Assembly: GCA_013813715.1 (NCBI GenBank)
Contig: JACCRF010000073.1
Location: 1-46,750, forward strand
DNA from: Gemmatimonadaceae bacterium
GTDB taxonomy: Bacteria > Gemmatimonadota > Gemmatimonadetes > Gemmatimonadales > Gemmatimonadaceae
DNA length: 46,750 nucleotides
Reading direction: 5' to 3'
Part shown: positions 1 to 7,774 of the stretch, piece after piece
Numbering within the stretch: the stretch's first letter is position 1
How the letters are laid out: each line of letters opens with the position of its first letter
Notes under the pieces: model-generated
Database searches by the model: none
What the model was told of the DNA's origin: nothing
What the model saw: only the letters and a program-made list of their open reading frames with translations
Translations under genes and position numbers: made by a program

Positions 1-310
1 TGAGCAGCACGCCACGCCGCGGATCCATCACGTACACTTTGCCCTGCTCGTCGTTATGGGCGAGCAGCCGCCCATCGGCCGTCAGGGCGAGGCCGGACAC
101 CTCCCGCAATTCAACCGGGAGCCACCACTTCGCAAGGGGCGCATTCGTCGAGTCACTGGCCGCTGCCGCCACACGAGAGGCGAGAAGCCGGGCCCGCCCA
201 GCGAGCTCCGCCGACTCCGCCTGCGCCGCATCCACCTCGTTCTTACTCCCGCACGCTACGGAGCCGGCAATGGCGCCAAGGAGTAGTGCGATCGCCCCGA
301 CGTTCTTCAT
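1..310 (-). CDS. SdiA-regulated-like beta-propeller lipoprotein (5' part only)
   Basis: The first 103 codons are visible and the gene runs off the left edge. The N-terminus MKNVGAIALLLGAIAGSVAC is a lipoprotein signal with the lipobox cysteine at residue 20, so the mature protein is probably membrane-anchored on the periplasmic side. After a helical Ala-rich linker comes REVSGLALTADGRLLAHND, which resembles the first blade of SdiA-regulated or phytase-like beta-propellers. The ATG at 310 overlaps the TGA of the upstream DUF4956 gene by 4 bp (ATGA), so the two are probably translationally coupled. The family link rests on one propeller blade and is tentative; no catalytic residue can be judged from the fragment. 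Confidence 0.7.
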   Translation of the reverse strand, partial: MKNVGAIALLLGAIAGSVACGSKNEVDAAQAESAELAGRARLLASRVAAAASDSTNAPLAKWWLPVELREVSGLALTADGRLLAHNDEQGKVYVMDPRRGVLL

Positions 311-1428
311 GCCGAGACGCCGACCTCTTCGTTGATCGCTTCGCGGCTCTCGAGGTTGACGGTCTCGATACAGTCGCCCGCATCCTCGCGCAATGCCGTG
401 AGCAATTCATCGCGGGTCACGGTTTTTCGAAGGCGAAGGAGATAAAAGAGATTCGACGGCTTGCCAGTATTCGTCACTATCTCGTCGAGCTTCCAGCGCC
501 TTGCCATCGCCTCGAGTATCTCCTCGGCGTGCTCCTGCGCTTCGGCAACCTTATCCGAGGTGATGGAGAGCACCGCATCGTACCGCGGCTTCTTCTTGTT
601 GGTGCCAAGCACGCCGCTCACCCGTTCGAATCGCTCGGCGAGCTCGTCGGCCTTTGCGGGAGTCAGCGACAGCACAAGGTCGCGATCGGGCACCTTCCAG
701 TCGCTGCGCGTTACGAGGCTGTTGAGAGGTCCCGCCCACTGGGAGGCAGCCGTCGGCGTCAGAACGTTCCGCCCGTAGTCGTACCTCCACGTGAGGAGCA
801 GTACGAAGTTGAAGACCACCGTCAGCATCGCGCCCACCGCGAGAGTCTGCACGCCCGCAGCGAACCCCACCGCGATCGCAAGGAAAACGAAGACAACGTC
901 TCGCGTATCCTTGAGGTTGGTGCGAAACCGTACCGCGGCAACGACGCCGGCGAGGCTGAATGCAAGCGCAAGGCTGTCGCGAACGATCAGCACGATTCCC
1001 GCGACCACCAGCGGCAGAATAATGAGGGTCTGAACAACCGCCTGGCTGTGACCGGCCGTGTGTCGCGCCGACATGTAAACCCATGACACCGGGAGCATCA
1101 GCAGCAGCGTCCCGGCGAGAATCAGAGCTGTCGTTAGAAGCAGCTCGCCGAGTGGGCCAATGCCGACCCTCAACACGGGAGTTGGATCGGTCCGTTGCAG
1201 GCCCTCTGTTGCCTGGCCCAGACCATCCTGGAGAATCATCGGCGTGGAGAACGCCGTGGTGGGCGCTCCATCGTCTCCTTTCCCGATCAGCAGGCGATTG
1301 GTCTCGGGGAAGGCCACCGAAAGCCCGAAAAGGAGCGCCGCAAGAAACGCATAGTAGGCCACCAGGCGCCGCAGCGGCGCCTCCGACCCGAACGTTACGA
1401 AATCAATGATTTGGCTTATGGAGCGCAT
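307..1428 (-). CDS. DUF4956 family membrane protein
   Basis: The product is about 373 aa. The N-terminal 215 residues hold about five hydrophobic segments: one near residues 21-40, a pair around 95-150, and a final stretch around 180-215. The loop RFRTNLKDTRDVVFVFLAI is the hallmark of DUF4956 proteins, which often sit beside polyphosphate-polymerase (VTC-like) or CotH genes. Neither is present here. The C-terminal 150 residues are soluble and charged, probably a cytoplasmic domain. I chose the ATG at 1428, five codons inside a longer TTG-started frame, because a G-rich purine stretch precedes it. The last bases overlap the start of the lipoprotein gene. The biochemical role is unknown. Confidence 0.82.
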   Translation of the reverse strand: MRSISQIIDFVTFGSEAPLRRLVAYYAFLAALLFGLSVAFPETNRLLIGKGDDGAPTTAFSTPMILQDGLGQATEGLQRTDPTPVLRVGIGPLGELLLTTALILAGTLLLMLPVSWVYMSARHTAGHSQAVVQTLIILPLVVAGIVLIVRDSLALAFSLAGVVAAVRFRTNLKDTRDVVFVFLAIAVGFAAGVQTLAVGAMLTVVFNFVLLLTWRYDYGRNVLTPTAASQWAGPLNSLVTRSDWKVPDRDLVLSLTPAKADELAERFERVSGVLGTNKKKPRYDAVLSITSDKVAEAQEHAEEILEAMARRWKLDEIVTNTGKPSNLFYLLRLRKTVTRDELLTALREDAGDCIETVNLESREAINEEVGVSA

Positions 1429-1532
1429 GAGCCCCCCCAATGCAAGTTGAACGCCGATTCAGGCTCTAAAATAAGGCTTCGGGCACGATTTATGACGCCT
1501 TCTCGCTGCTTCAGGCCACCTCGTGCCCGGAA

Positions 1533-2570
1533 TCAGGCCGATTCTCGCGCGTCGGGATCCAGCCTCACGTCAGGCTCGAGGTATCGCCTGACGTAATCCC
1601 CGACGGCTTCGGCGAGCGGAGTTACAGGCAATTCGTACCCCGATGCCCGCAACTTGGCGATGTTCGCCTCTGTGTGGTACTGATATTTCTCGCGAATCGC
1701 CTCCGGGATGTCCACGAAATCAACGGCTCGTTCGCGACCCATCGCCGCGAAGATCGCGTCCACCAGCGACAGCCAGGTGTTTGCCACACCGCTCCCGATG
1801 TTATAAAGGCCGGCAGCACCCGCTGTGGTCGCAAGGTGAAGCGTCATTGCGACGGCATCCTTGACGTAGAGGAAATCGCGCCGCTGCTCGCCGTCCCGAA
1901 AGTCCGGCCGATGGCTTCGGAACAGCTTCACCCGACCCGTATCGGTGATCTGTCCGTAACCCTTGTTAACGAGCGACCGCATGTCGCCTTTGTGCCCTTC
2001 GTTCGGACCGAAGACGTTGAAGTACTTGAGCCCGACGATCCGCGACAGAATCCCCTTTCGCGCGGCGTACGTGTCGAACAGGTGCTTCGAGTATCCGTAT
2101 GCGTTCAGCGGACGCAACCGTGCCAGCGCCGCGGGCGATGCATCGATGTCGTCCATGACGGTGGCGCCGTCTCCGTAGGTAGCTGCGCTTGACGCGTACA
2201 CGAACCGGGCGCCGTGCTGCATCGCCCAGTGGGCGAGGTCTTTAGTGAACTTGTAGTTGTTGTGCACCAGGTATGACGCGTCGAGCTCAGTCGTCGCGGA
2301 GCACGCGCCCAGGTGCAGGACGAGATCGAAGTCGCCCAGCCGGCCGCTCGCGAGCCGCGGAAAAAGGTCATCCGCCTCGAGGTAGTCCTCGAACCGCAGC
2401 GGCGCGAGGTTGCGCCATTTCTCGTCACTGCCAAGCCGGTCGATTACGACGATCTCCTCGACTCCGTGGCGGTTGAGTGCCCAGACGAGGGCGCTGCCAA
2501 TAAATCCGGCACCTCCGGTGACGAGGACTCGGGATGGAAGCGCGGAAAGCGGCGGAAGGGTGAGGGTCAC
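1533..2570 (-). CDS. hldD: ADP-L-glycero-D-manno-heptose 6-epimerase
   Basis: This NAD(P)-dependent extended short-chain dehydrogenase of 345 aa would convert ADP-D-glycero-manno-heptose to the L-glycero form for the LPS inner core, in the cytoplasm. The Rossmann glycine motif VLVTGGAGFIGSALV lies near residue 15. The catalytic pair YGYSK is in mid-protein, followed by LKYFNVFGPNEGHKG, typical of HldD rather than UDP-galactose epimerases. Length matches the family. The start at 2570 is GTG with no clear Shine-Dalgarno, and the first dozen residues are low in similarity, so a later start is possible. No other LPS-core genes are nearby. Its presence suggests an LPS-bearing outer membrane. Confidence 0.88.
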   Translation of the reverse strand: MTLTLPPLSALPSRVLVTGGAGFIGSALVWALNRHGVEEIVVIDRLGSDEKWRNLAPLRFEDYLEADDLFPRLASGRLGDFDLVLHLGACSATTELDASYLVHNNYKFTKDLAHWAMQHGARFVYASSAATYGDGATVMDDIDASPAALARLRPLNAYGYSKHLFDTYAARKGILSRIVGLKYFNVFGPNEGHKGDMRSLVNKGYGQITDTGRVKLFRSHRPDFRDGEQRRDFLYVKDAVAMTLHLATTAGAAGLYNIGSGVANTWLSLVDAIFAAMGRERAVDFVDIPEAIREKYQYHTEANIAKLRASGYELPVTPLAEAVGDYVRRYLEPDVRLDPDARESA

Positions 2571-2693
2571 GGTTTTTGCTGGCTGGAGGCGATATCGATT
2601 CCGTAACTAATCGCCGAACGGGGCGCGCCGCGAGTGGCTGGCCAACCGCCCCGCTTTTCCCGGCCCCACGCAATTGTCCCGCGGCGATGATGA

Positions 2694-2714
2694 TTGATAT
2701 ATACTACAATGTAT
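2694..2714 (+). promoter_or_regulatory. candidate autoregulated promoter/operator of the vapBC-type pair
   Basis: This AT-rich island in otherwise GC-rich DNA contains a TACAAT hexamer (2705-2710) suitable as a -10 box. The hexamer is framed by inverted arms ATAC and GTAT (2701-2704 and 2711-2714). A palindrome over the -10 box just upstream of an antitoxin gene is what a ribbon-helix-helix autorepressor would bind. No convincing -35 box at 17 bp was seen. This is inference from position and symmetry. Confidence 0.35.
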
Positions 2715-2727
2715 TAATTTGTAACAC

Positions 2728-3018
2728 ATGATGGGATCGCACATCACGCTCCGCCTTTCGTTGAAGCTCGCTACGGTATTGGCACGCCGCGCGCGGCAGC
2801 TCGCCCTGCCCAAGTCCCAGCTCGTGCGTGATGCCGTAAACCGCTACCTCAGCCAGGGAGCGGTGCCGCCCGATTCGACACGGTCGCTCACAGCGGCGGA
2901 GCTGGCCGAACGGTGGAAGGGTATGCCGCGCCTGACCCCCAAGGAGGCCTCCGACCTGGAAGCCGACCTCGCGGCGAGTCACCGGCGGCTCCCTCCAGCA
3001 CCTACGCCATGGGAGTGA
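2728..3018 (+). CDS. Ribbon-helix-helix antitoxin (VapB/CopG type)
   Basis: The product is 96 aa. The N-terminus ITLRLSLKLATVLARRARQL followed by PKSQLVRDAVNRYL is a ribbon-helix-helix DNA-binding fold: a beta strand, then two helices with the SQLVRDAV turn. The C-terminal half, with LTAAELAERWKGMPRL and a Pro-rich tail, would be the toxin-neutralising segment. The stop overlaps the start of the following PIN-domain gene by 10 bp, the usual arrangement for co-translated toxin-antitoxin pairs. Two ATGs lie in tandem at 2728 and 2731; the true start could be either. By analogy with the family it should bind and mask the toxin and repress its own promoter, for which a candidate palindrome lies just upstream. 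Confidence 0.83.
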   Translation: MMGSHITLRLSLKLATVLARRARQLALPKSQLVRDAVNRYLSQGAVPPDSTRSLTAAELAERWKGMPRLTPKEASDLEADLAASHRRLPPAPTPWE

Positions 3019-3440
3019 TCGTCGACACGTCGGTTCTGATTGCAGCCGAACGTGGCACGTTGCGATTCGAAGCGCTGCTCACCTCGCTCGGAACCCAGTC
3101 CGTCGCGATCGCCGCCATTACCGCGTCGGAGCTGCTGCACGGCTGTCACCGGGCGAACAGCGCCGCTGTGCGGGCAAAGCGCACGGCTTTCGTGGAGGCA
3201 CTGATCGAGGCCATTCCGGTTATTCCGTTTGGACTGGCGGAGGCGCGACTACACGCGCAACTCTGGGCTGAGCTCCTTCGAAAGGGCGGCGCAATCGGGC
3301 CGCACGACATGCTGATCGGCGCGACTGCCCTCGCCCTCGGCGATACTGTGGTCACGTTCAACCAGCGCGACTTCAAGCGAATCCCCGGCCTTCGAGTACT
3401 CCCGATCGACCGGTTCCTGGCGCAAGGCTCCACCGGCTAG
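3009..3440 (+). CDS. PIN-domain ribonuclease toxin (VapC type)
   Basis: This is a 143-aa PIN-domain protein, expected to be a Mg/Mn-dependent RNase held inactive by the upstream antitoxin. The acidic active-site residues are all present: Asp6 in VIVDTSVLIA, Glu41 in ITASELLHG, Asp100 in GPHDMLIGATAL, and the C-terminal TFNQRDF motif with Asn118 and Asp121. Length is normal for VapC. The ATG at 3009 lies inside the antitoxin gene; a longer open frame upstream in this phase is antitoxin DNA read out of frame. Unlike the second toxin-antitoxin locus in this window (13646-14285), this pair appears intact. The RNA target cannot be inferred. Confidence 0.88.
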   Translation: MGVIVDTSVLIAAERGTLRFEALLTSLGTQSVAIAAITASELLHGCHRANSAAVRAKRTAFVEALIEAIPVIPFGLAEARLHAQLWAELLRKGGAIGPHDMLIGATALALGDTVVTFNQRDFKRIPGLRVLPIDRFLAQGSTG

Positions 3441-3455
3441 CCGAGTGCGCGCCGT

Positions 3456-4724
3456 TTATGCTTCCCCGCTCAGGCGGTCACGCAATTGGCGGAGACGATA
3501 CGAGAGATATCGCCGCTCCGGTTCCTGGGTCGTCAAGGAGAGCGCGCGCTCATACGCGACGATCGCCTCGGATGTCCGGCCCAGGCGCCGGCAGAGGTCG
3601 GCCCTCGCCGCGTGAGCCGGGTGATAGTCCGCAAGCGAACCGTCAGCGAGAATCGCGTCGATCAGCTCAAGGCCTCGGTTCGGGCCGTCGCGCATCGCGA
3701 TTGCCGCGGCCCGGTTGAGCGCCACGACCGGCGATTCGTCGATCCTGAGGAGCACGTCGTACAGCGCGACAATCTGCGTCCAGTCTGTGTCGGCAGCATC
3801 AGACGCCTCGGCGTGCACCGCCGCGATTGCCGCTTGGAGTGTGTACGGACCGAAGCGCCGCGACGCGAGCGCGCTCTCTACTAGCGCCACTCCTTCGTCG
3901 ATGCGGGCACGATTCCACAGCGACCTGTCCTGATCTTCGAGCAGCACGAGTTCTCCGGATTCGGATGTGCGCGCGGCACTGCGGGCATCGTGGAGCAGCA
4001 TCAGCGCAAGTAGCCCGACCGCCTCCGGCTCGCCCAGCAACTCGACAATCAACTGCCCAAGCCTGATCGCCTCCGCTGCCAGGTCGGGCCGCGTAAGCGA
4101 CGATCCCGACGACGCCAGATACCCCTCGTTGAATACGAGGTACACGACGTGTAGCACGCTGTCGAGACGAGCAGGAAGGTCGGAGCGCGAGGGAATCTCG
4201 TAGGGAATCCGCGCGTCGCGGATCTTTGTTTTCGCCCGGACGATTCGCTGTGCCAGGGTGGGAGCGGGCGTGAGAAAGGCATGCGCCACCTGCTCGGTGG
4301 TGAGCCCGCATACCTCGCGAAGAGTGAGCGCGATGCGAGCGTCGGGACTGAGTGCTGGATGGCAGCAGGTGAAAATGAGCCGAAGGCGGTCGTCCTCCAC
4401 CTCGTCCTGGCTCAGATCCTGAGCGGCTTCTGCGACGTAGTCGAAGCGTTCCGCGAGCGACGCGAGTTTGGCATCGAGCCGCGCGCGCCGGCGCACCGGG
4501 TCAACTGCCTTGAAGCGCCCAGTCGAGATCAGCCAGGCAAGGGGATTCGCCGGCACGCCGTCCGCCGGCCATTTCTCGAGCGCTGCGGCAAAAGCGTCGT
4601 GCAACCCCTCCTCGGCGAGATCGAAATCGCCGAGGAGGCGGATGAGTGTCGCCAGCACTCGCCGCGAGTCGGACCGATACAAGGCATCAATCGTGTCTCG
4701 AGCGTGACTCGCGGTGTCCTCCAC
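3456..4724 (-). CDS. ECF42-type RNA polymerase sigma factor with C-terminal extension
   Basis: The product is 422 aa, about twice a simple ECF sigma. Residues 10-90 form region 2 (LIRLLGDFDLAEEGLHDAFA, then AWLISTGRFKAVDPVRRR). Residues about 130-185 form region 4 (ALTLREVCGLTTEQVAHAFL). The rest is a long helical, TPR-like extension beginning at YLVFNEGYLASSG, diagnostic of the group called ECF42 (DUF6596). This group has no classical anti-sigma factor; the extension is thought to control activity. It lies 18 bp downstream of a DGPF/YCII protein gene on the same strand, the standard ECF42 partner, so the two are an operon. The start at 4724 is GTG. Target genes are not identifiable here. Confidence 0.9.
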   Translation of the reverse strand: MEDTASHARDTIDALYRSDSRRVLATLIRLLGDFDLAEEGLHDAFAAALEKWPADGVPANPLAWLISTGRFKAVDPVRRRARLDAKLASLAERFDYVAEAAQDLSQDEVEDDRLRLIFTCCHPALSPDARIALTLREVCGLTTEQVAHAFLTPAPTLAQRIVRAKTKIRDARIPYEIPSRSDLPARLDSVLHVVYLVFNEGYLASSGSSLTRPDLAAEAIRLGQLIVELLGEPEAVGLLALMLLHDARSAARTSESGELVLLEDQDRSLWNRARIDEGVALVESALASRRFGPYTLQAAIAAVHAEASDAADTDWTQIVALYDVLLRIDESPVVALNRAAAIAMRDGPNRGLELIDAILADGSLADYHPAHAARADLCRRLGRTSEAIVAYERALSLTTQEPERRYLSYRLRQLRDRLSGEA

Positions 4725-4742
4725 TATCGGGCGGTGGCCAGC

Positions 4743-5099
4743 CTACTGCTGGCTGAAATCCATAATCGGCCGTACCTCGACGGAACCGGTTCGCACCGAG
4801 GGTATGCGAGCGGCGACCTGAATTGCGTCATTCAGATCTTTGGCTTCGAGGAGATAGTACCCGCCGAGCTGCTCCTTGGTCTCGGCGAACGGCCCATCGG
4901 TGGTAGACACCTTGCCGTTGCGAACGCGTACCGTGGTGGCCGTTGCGGTCGGCTGGAGCGCTTCGCCGCCGACGAGGTGCCCGCTCTTCCCGATGTCTTC
5001 GGTGAACGTGTTGTACTCGCCCATAATCGCGTCCGACTCCTCCTTCGGCAGTTTCTCCCACAACTTCTCGTCTTCGTAGATGAGGCACAGGTATTTCAT
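4743..5099 (-). CDS. YCII/DGPF-domain protein, ECF42 partner
   Basis: This 118-aa single-domain protein starts MKYLCLIYEDEKLW and contains TTDGPFAETKEQLGGYYLLE, the DGPF signature of the YCII-related family. The fold is a ferredoxin-like dimer related to muconolactone isomerase, but no enzymatic activity is assigned to the DGPF group. A good ribosome site (GGAGG, 5 nt before the ATG) fixes the start. It is the first gene of a two-gene unit with the ECF42 sigma factor downstream, an arrangement seen in many phyla and taken to mean that the DGPF protein acts in, or is a target of, the sigma-dependent response. Confidence 0.9.
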   Translation of the reverse strand: MKYLCLIYEDEKLWEKLPKEESDAIMGEYNTFTEDIGKSGHLVGGEALQPTATATTVRVRNGKVSTTDGPFAETKEQLGGYYLLEAKDLNDAIQVAARIPSVRTGSVEVRPIMDFSQQ

Positions 5100-5208
5100 G
5101 ATTCCCTCCGTATGAGTTTGACAGCGTGGTCACCAGCTAGTCGTGCGGGGGATCGGGAAATCGACACCCGATTCCCTGCGCTGCCCTTTCGGGTCGTGGA
5201 ATTGTCGG

Positions 5209-6828
5209 TCAGGTCCCGGCTTCCTGCAGCGCCGGGAGATCCGGGTCGGCGGCATGCCAGTTTGTCCGAAGCTTCGCGTAGGTTTTTCGTGACGCCTCTA
5301 TCTGGCCCGCCGCGCGTTGAGCTCTCGCGAGCCCGAGCAACGATGCCGAGCGGCCCGGCATCAGCTCCAGCGACTTCTGAAAAGCCTCGAGCGCCTCCTG
5401 GTGGCGGCCGATAGCGAGCAGCGCATTCCCGAGAAGCTCGTGCCCGGGATACAGGCCGGGCGGTCCGAAGTGAACTACCTGAGCGTCCGCGAGAGCGGCC
5501 TCGCGAAGCGAAGCGACGTATTGTTCGACGTCCCCGCGCGCTTGCGCCCTGAGCGCGGCGATCTGAGCGCGCGCCACGGCCTGCAGCGGACCGGTGCCCG
5601 TGAATGATTGCGCGATGGCGTTCGCGGTCACCGTATCTCTCAATACTCCCGTGGCAAAGGCAACCCCGTACGCATCCGTGAACGCGAACGACTCGGCGCG
5701 GGATGACGCGGTTGACGGCGGGGGCACGATCCGCGGTGCTCTGCCGCCATAGACGAGCCAGTCACCCGTCTCGCGGGCGTATGTAAATCGAAACGCATCC
5801 AGCGCATAGCGCGCGTCGATCGCATCGGACTTCGCCCAGTCGATGCCGGCGAGAACTGCGCGAACGGTGTCCATTAGCGCGCGTGCCTCGCGGTAGCGTC
5901 CCTGTTGCAGATACCCATACTGAAGCCACCACAGTGTGTGAAAGCTCAATTGAGTATTTGCCACGCCACGGCCTTTTACCCACGCTCGCGACGCGGCCCA
6001 TGCCCTTTCGTTGGACGCGACGACGTCATCCCACGCGCCGATCTGCACGAAAATGTGCGACGGCATGTGCAGCGCATGCTCGGCGTCGGGGGCGATCTTC
6101 GCGTAAGCGCGAGCCGCGGCAAGGCCGAGTGCCGCGAACTCCGGGTTGTCCGTCGCGTGGATGAGGTAATGCGCACCGCCTGGATGATCGGGCTGTGCGT
6201 CGAATATGCTCTGCGCAAGCGCGATGGCTTCCTTGCGCCGCTCTTTCCGCTCGTCGGCGGCGTACCCAGCTCCCCCCATCTGGAGTGCGATCGATAACAG
6301 GGCCCGCGCTTCCAGATCGTTCGGATGCCGCGCATTCAGAGCTCGCAATCCGGCCACGTAGCCACGGACGCGCGTCTGCAGATCGGCGTTATCGTAGAGC
6401 GCTTCCACTGCTGCCCCATACGCCCGTTCGCGATCGGTGCGCGCCAGCTTCAGCCGGGCTTCGCGCGTCGCGCCCAGCCGAGCGAGGGCCGCCCTCGCCG
6501 CGGTTGGGTCGTCCAGTCCCCACAACAGCTTTGCATAGGTGAGGGCCTCTCCCCAGTATGCAACCGCAAAAGCGGCGTCGGCGCGCTGCGCCTCACGGAA
6601 GGAGTCGGCTGCATCCTCGTACTCGAAGCTGTGCAGCAATGCGAGCCCGCGGAGGAAGGATGCCTGAGCCGGACGAGCGCCCGAGTTGGGGAAAGTCACC
6701 TTGCCAAGGCGCTCGTTCAAGTGCGCTCCCGGGGCGTGATCGTGAGCCGCCGCTTCCTGCGCGGGGAGACCGATGGGCCACTGAAATGCAAGAGCGGAGG
6801 CCAGGGCGAGAGCGAAGCGGTAATTCAT
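5209..6828 (-). CDS. Secreted tetratricopeptide-repeat protein
   Basis: The product is 539 aa with a cleavable signal peptide (MNYRFALALASALAFQ, then probable cleavage after GLPAQ). TPR-like helical pairs recur, for example FLRGLALLHSFEYEDAADSF near the N-terminus and HQEALEAFQKSLELMPG near the C-terminus. The central block HYLIHATDNPEFA plus HALHMPSHIFVQ is a conserved His-rich patch found in a recognisable group of periplasmic TPR proteins of environmental bacteria, whose function is unknown. It would act in the periplasm as a protein-binding scaffold. It lies downstream of the ABC-2 exporter on the same strand, but the tandem repeat between them argues against tight coupling. Confidence 0.75.
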   Translation of the reverse strand: MNYRFALALASALAFQWPIGLPAQEAAAHDHAPGAHLNERLGKVTFPNSGARPAQASFLRGLALLHSFEYEDAADSFREAQRADAAFAVAYWGEALTYAKLLWGLDDPTAARAALARLGATREARLKLARTDRERAYGAAVEALYDNADLQTRVRGYVAGLRALNARHPNDLEARALLSIALQMGGAGYAADERKERRKEAIALAQSIFDAQPDHPGGAHYLIHATDNPEFAALGLAAARAYAKIAPDAEHALHMPSHIFVQIGAWDDVVASNERAWAASRAWVKGRGVANTQLSFHTLWWLQYGYLQQGRYREARALMDTVRAVLAGIDWAKSDAIDARYALDAFRFTYARETGDWLVYGGRAPRIVPPPSTASSRAESFAFTDAYGVAFATGVLRDTVTANAIAQSFTGTGPLQAVARAQIAALRAQARGDVEQYVASLREAALADAQVVHFGPPGLYPGHELLGNALLAIGRHQEALEAFQKSLELMPGRSASLLGLARAQRAAGQIEASRKTYAKLRTNWHAADPDLPALQEAGT

Positions 6829-6927
6829 GCCGGAAATACCTCGAGTTTGTCGCGTTCGGAGCGAGGGGGGTTGCTGGGGAAATTTGTGCTTCGCGTTGCC
6901 GCGGAGACAGGCCCGGTGGCCGTTACC

Positions 6928-7004
6928 GGATGACGGGTACCGGATGACTGGTACCGGATGACGGGTACCGGGTGACGGGTACCGGGTGACGGGTACCGGG
7001 TACC
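6928..7004. repeat. 14-bp tandem repeat array carrying GGTACC
   Basis: Five consecutive 14-bp units of the form GGATGACGGGTACC (6928, 6942, 6956, 6970, 6984) are followed by a half unit ending at 7004. Unit 2 has ACTGG for ACGGG, and units 4-5 begin GGG instead of GGA. Each unit ends in the palindrome GGTACC, so the array can form many alternative hairpins. It sits in the gap between the ABC-2 permease and the TPR gene, both on minus. Directly adjacent, GGGGTCATCC is roughly the reverse complement of the unit start. Confidence 0.9.
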
Positions 7005-7015
7005 GGGGTCATCCG

Positions 7016-7765
7016 TCATTGCCACCTGAATACCCGGGCCGACAACGCGGTGCAGACAATGAATACAAGCGCGAGCGCCGCGACGTCGCCGGCGTGGGCG
7101 GCCCATGTATCGCCCCGCCAGATTCCGCGGAGCAACGACACCGAGTAAGTCAATGGCAAGGCACGCGCTACTGCCTGCATTCCCGGCGGCATCGAGGCAA
7201 TCGGCACGAACAGCCCCGAGACAGCCAGCATCGGGTATAGAATCACGGCCCCGATCGGCTGCGCGAATCGCGCGGTGGGAACGATGCTGGCAATCAGAAA
7301 TCCAATCGAGAGGATGCTCCACGTGGCAATGAGCAACGCGATCGTGAATCCGATCACCGGCACATCTGCCCCAGCCGGGTGGTACCGCCTCCCCACGAGC
7401 AGTGTAAGCGTCAGCGTGACCGCCGTGAGCAGCAGCTTGACGACGACATGCGCCGTGAGAATCGTCTGCGGCCTCAGGGGCGTCGCGCGTAGTCGCTTGA
7501 GGATTCCGCCTTCACGGTAGATCGAAATGATCGCGACCAGCGACAGCACCGCGTTGAGCGCGATGAGAATCCCCGCGAAGACCGGCAGATCAATGCCGAA
7601 GACGCTGCTTTCCGCGGCCCGGCTCGCAGAAACAGCTTCCCCCCCGAGCCGGCCGAGCAAGACGAAGACGAACACGGGAATGACGACCGTTCCGATGGCG
7701 CCGAGCGGCTCGCGAACGAAGATCTTGATCTCGATCCAGGTGAGCCTCCAGAGCCCGCGGAGCAT
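7016..7765 (-). CDS. ABC-2 type transporter permease
   Basis: The product is 249 aa with six hydrophobic segments, the first at about residues 22-40 and the last at about 225-245. Conserved ABC-2 features are ISIYREGGILKRLRATPLRP after the second segment and AVSGLFVPIASMPPGMQ near the fifth, the short periplasmic loop typical of this fold. It pairs with the ATPase gene that ends 9 bp upstream of its start, so the two form a minimal exporter of DrrAB/NodJ type. Substrate is unknown; such pairs export drugs, lipids or polysaccharides. Confidence 0.88.
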   Translation of the reverse strand: MLRGLWRLTWIEIKIFVREPLGAIGTVVIPVFVFVLLGRLGGEAVSASRAAESSVFGIDLPVFAGILIALNAVLSLVAIISIYREGGILKRLRATPLRPQTILTAHVVVKLLLTAVTLTLTLLVGRRYHPAGADVPVIGFTIALLIATWSILSIGFLIASIVPTARFAQPIGAVILYPMLAVSGLFVPIASMPPGMQAVARALPLTYSVSLLRGIWRGDTWAAHAGDVAALALVFIVCTALSARVFRWQ

Positions 7766-7774
7766 CGTGGCCGC

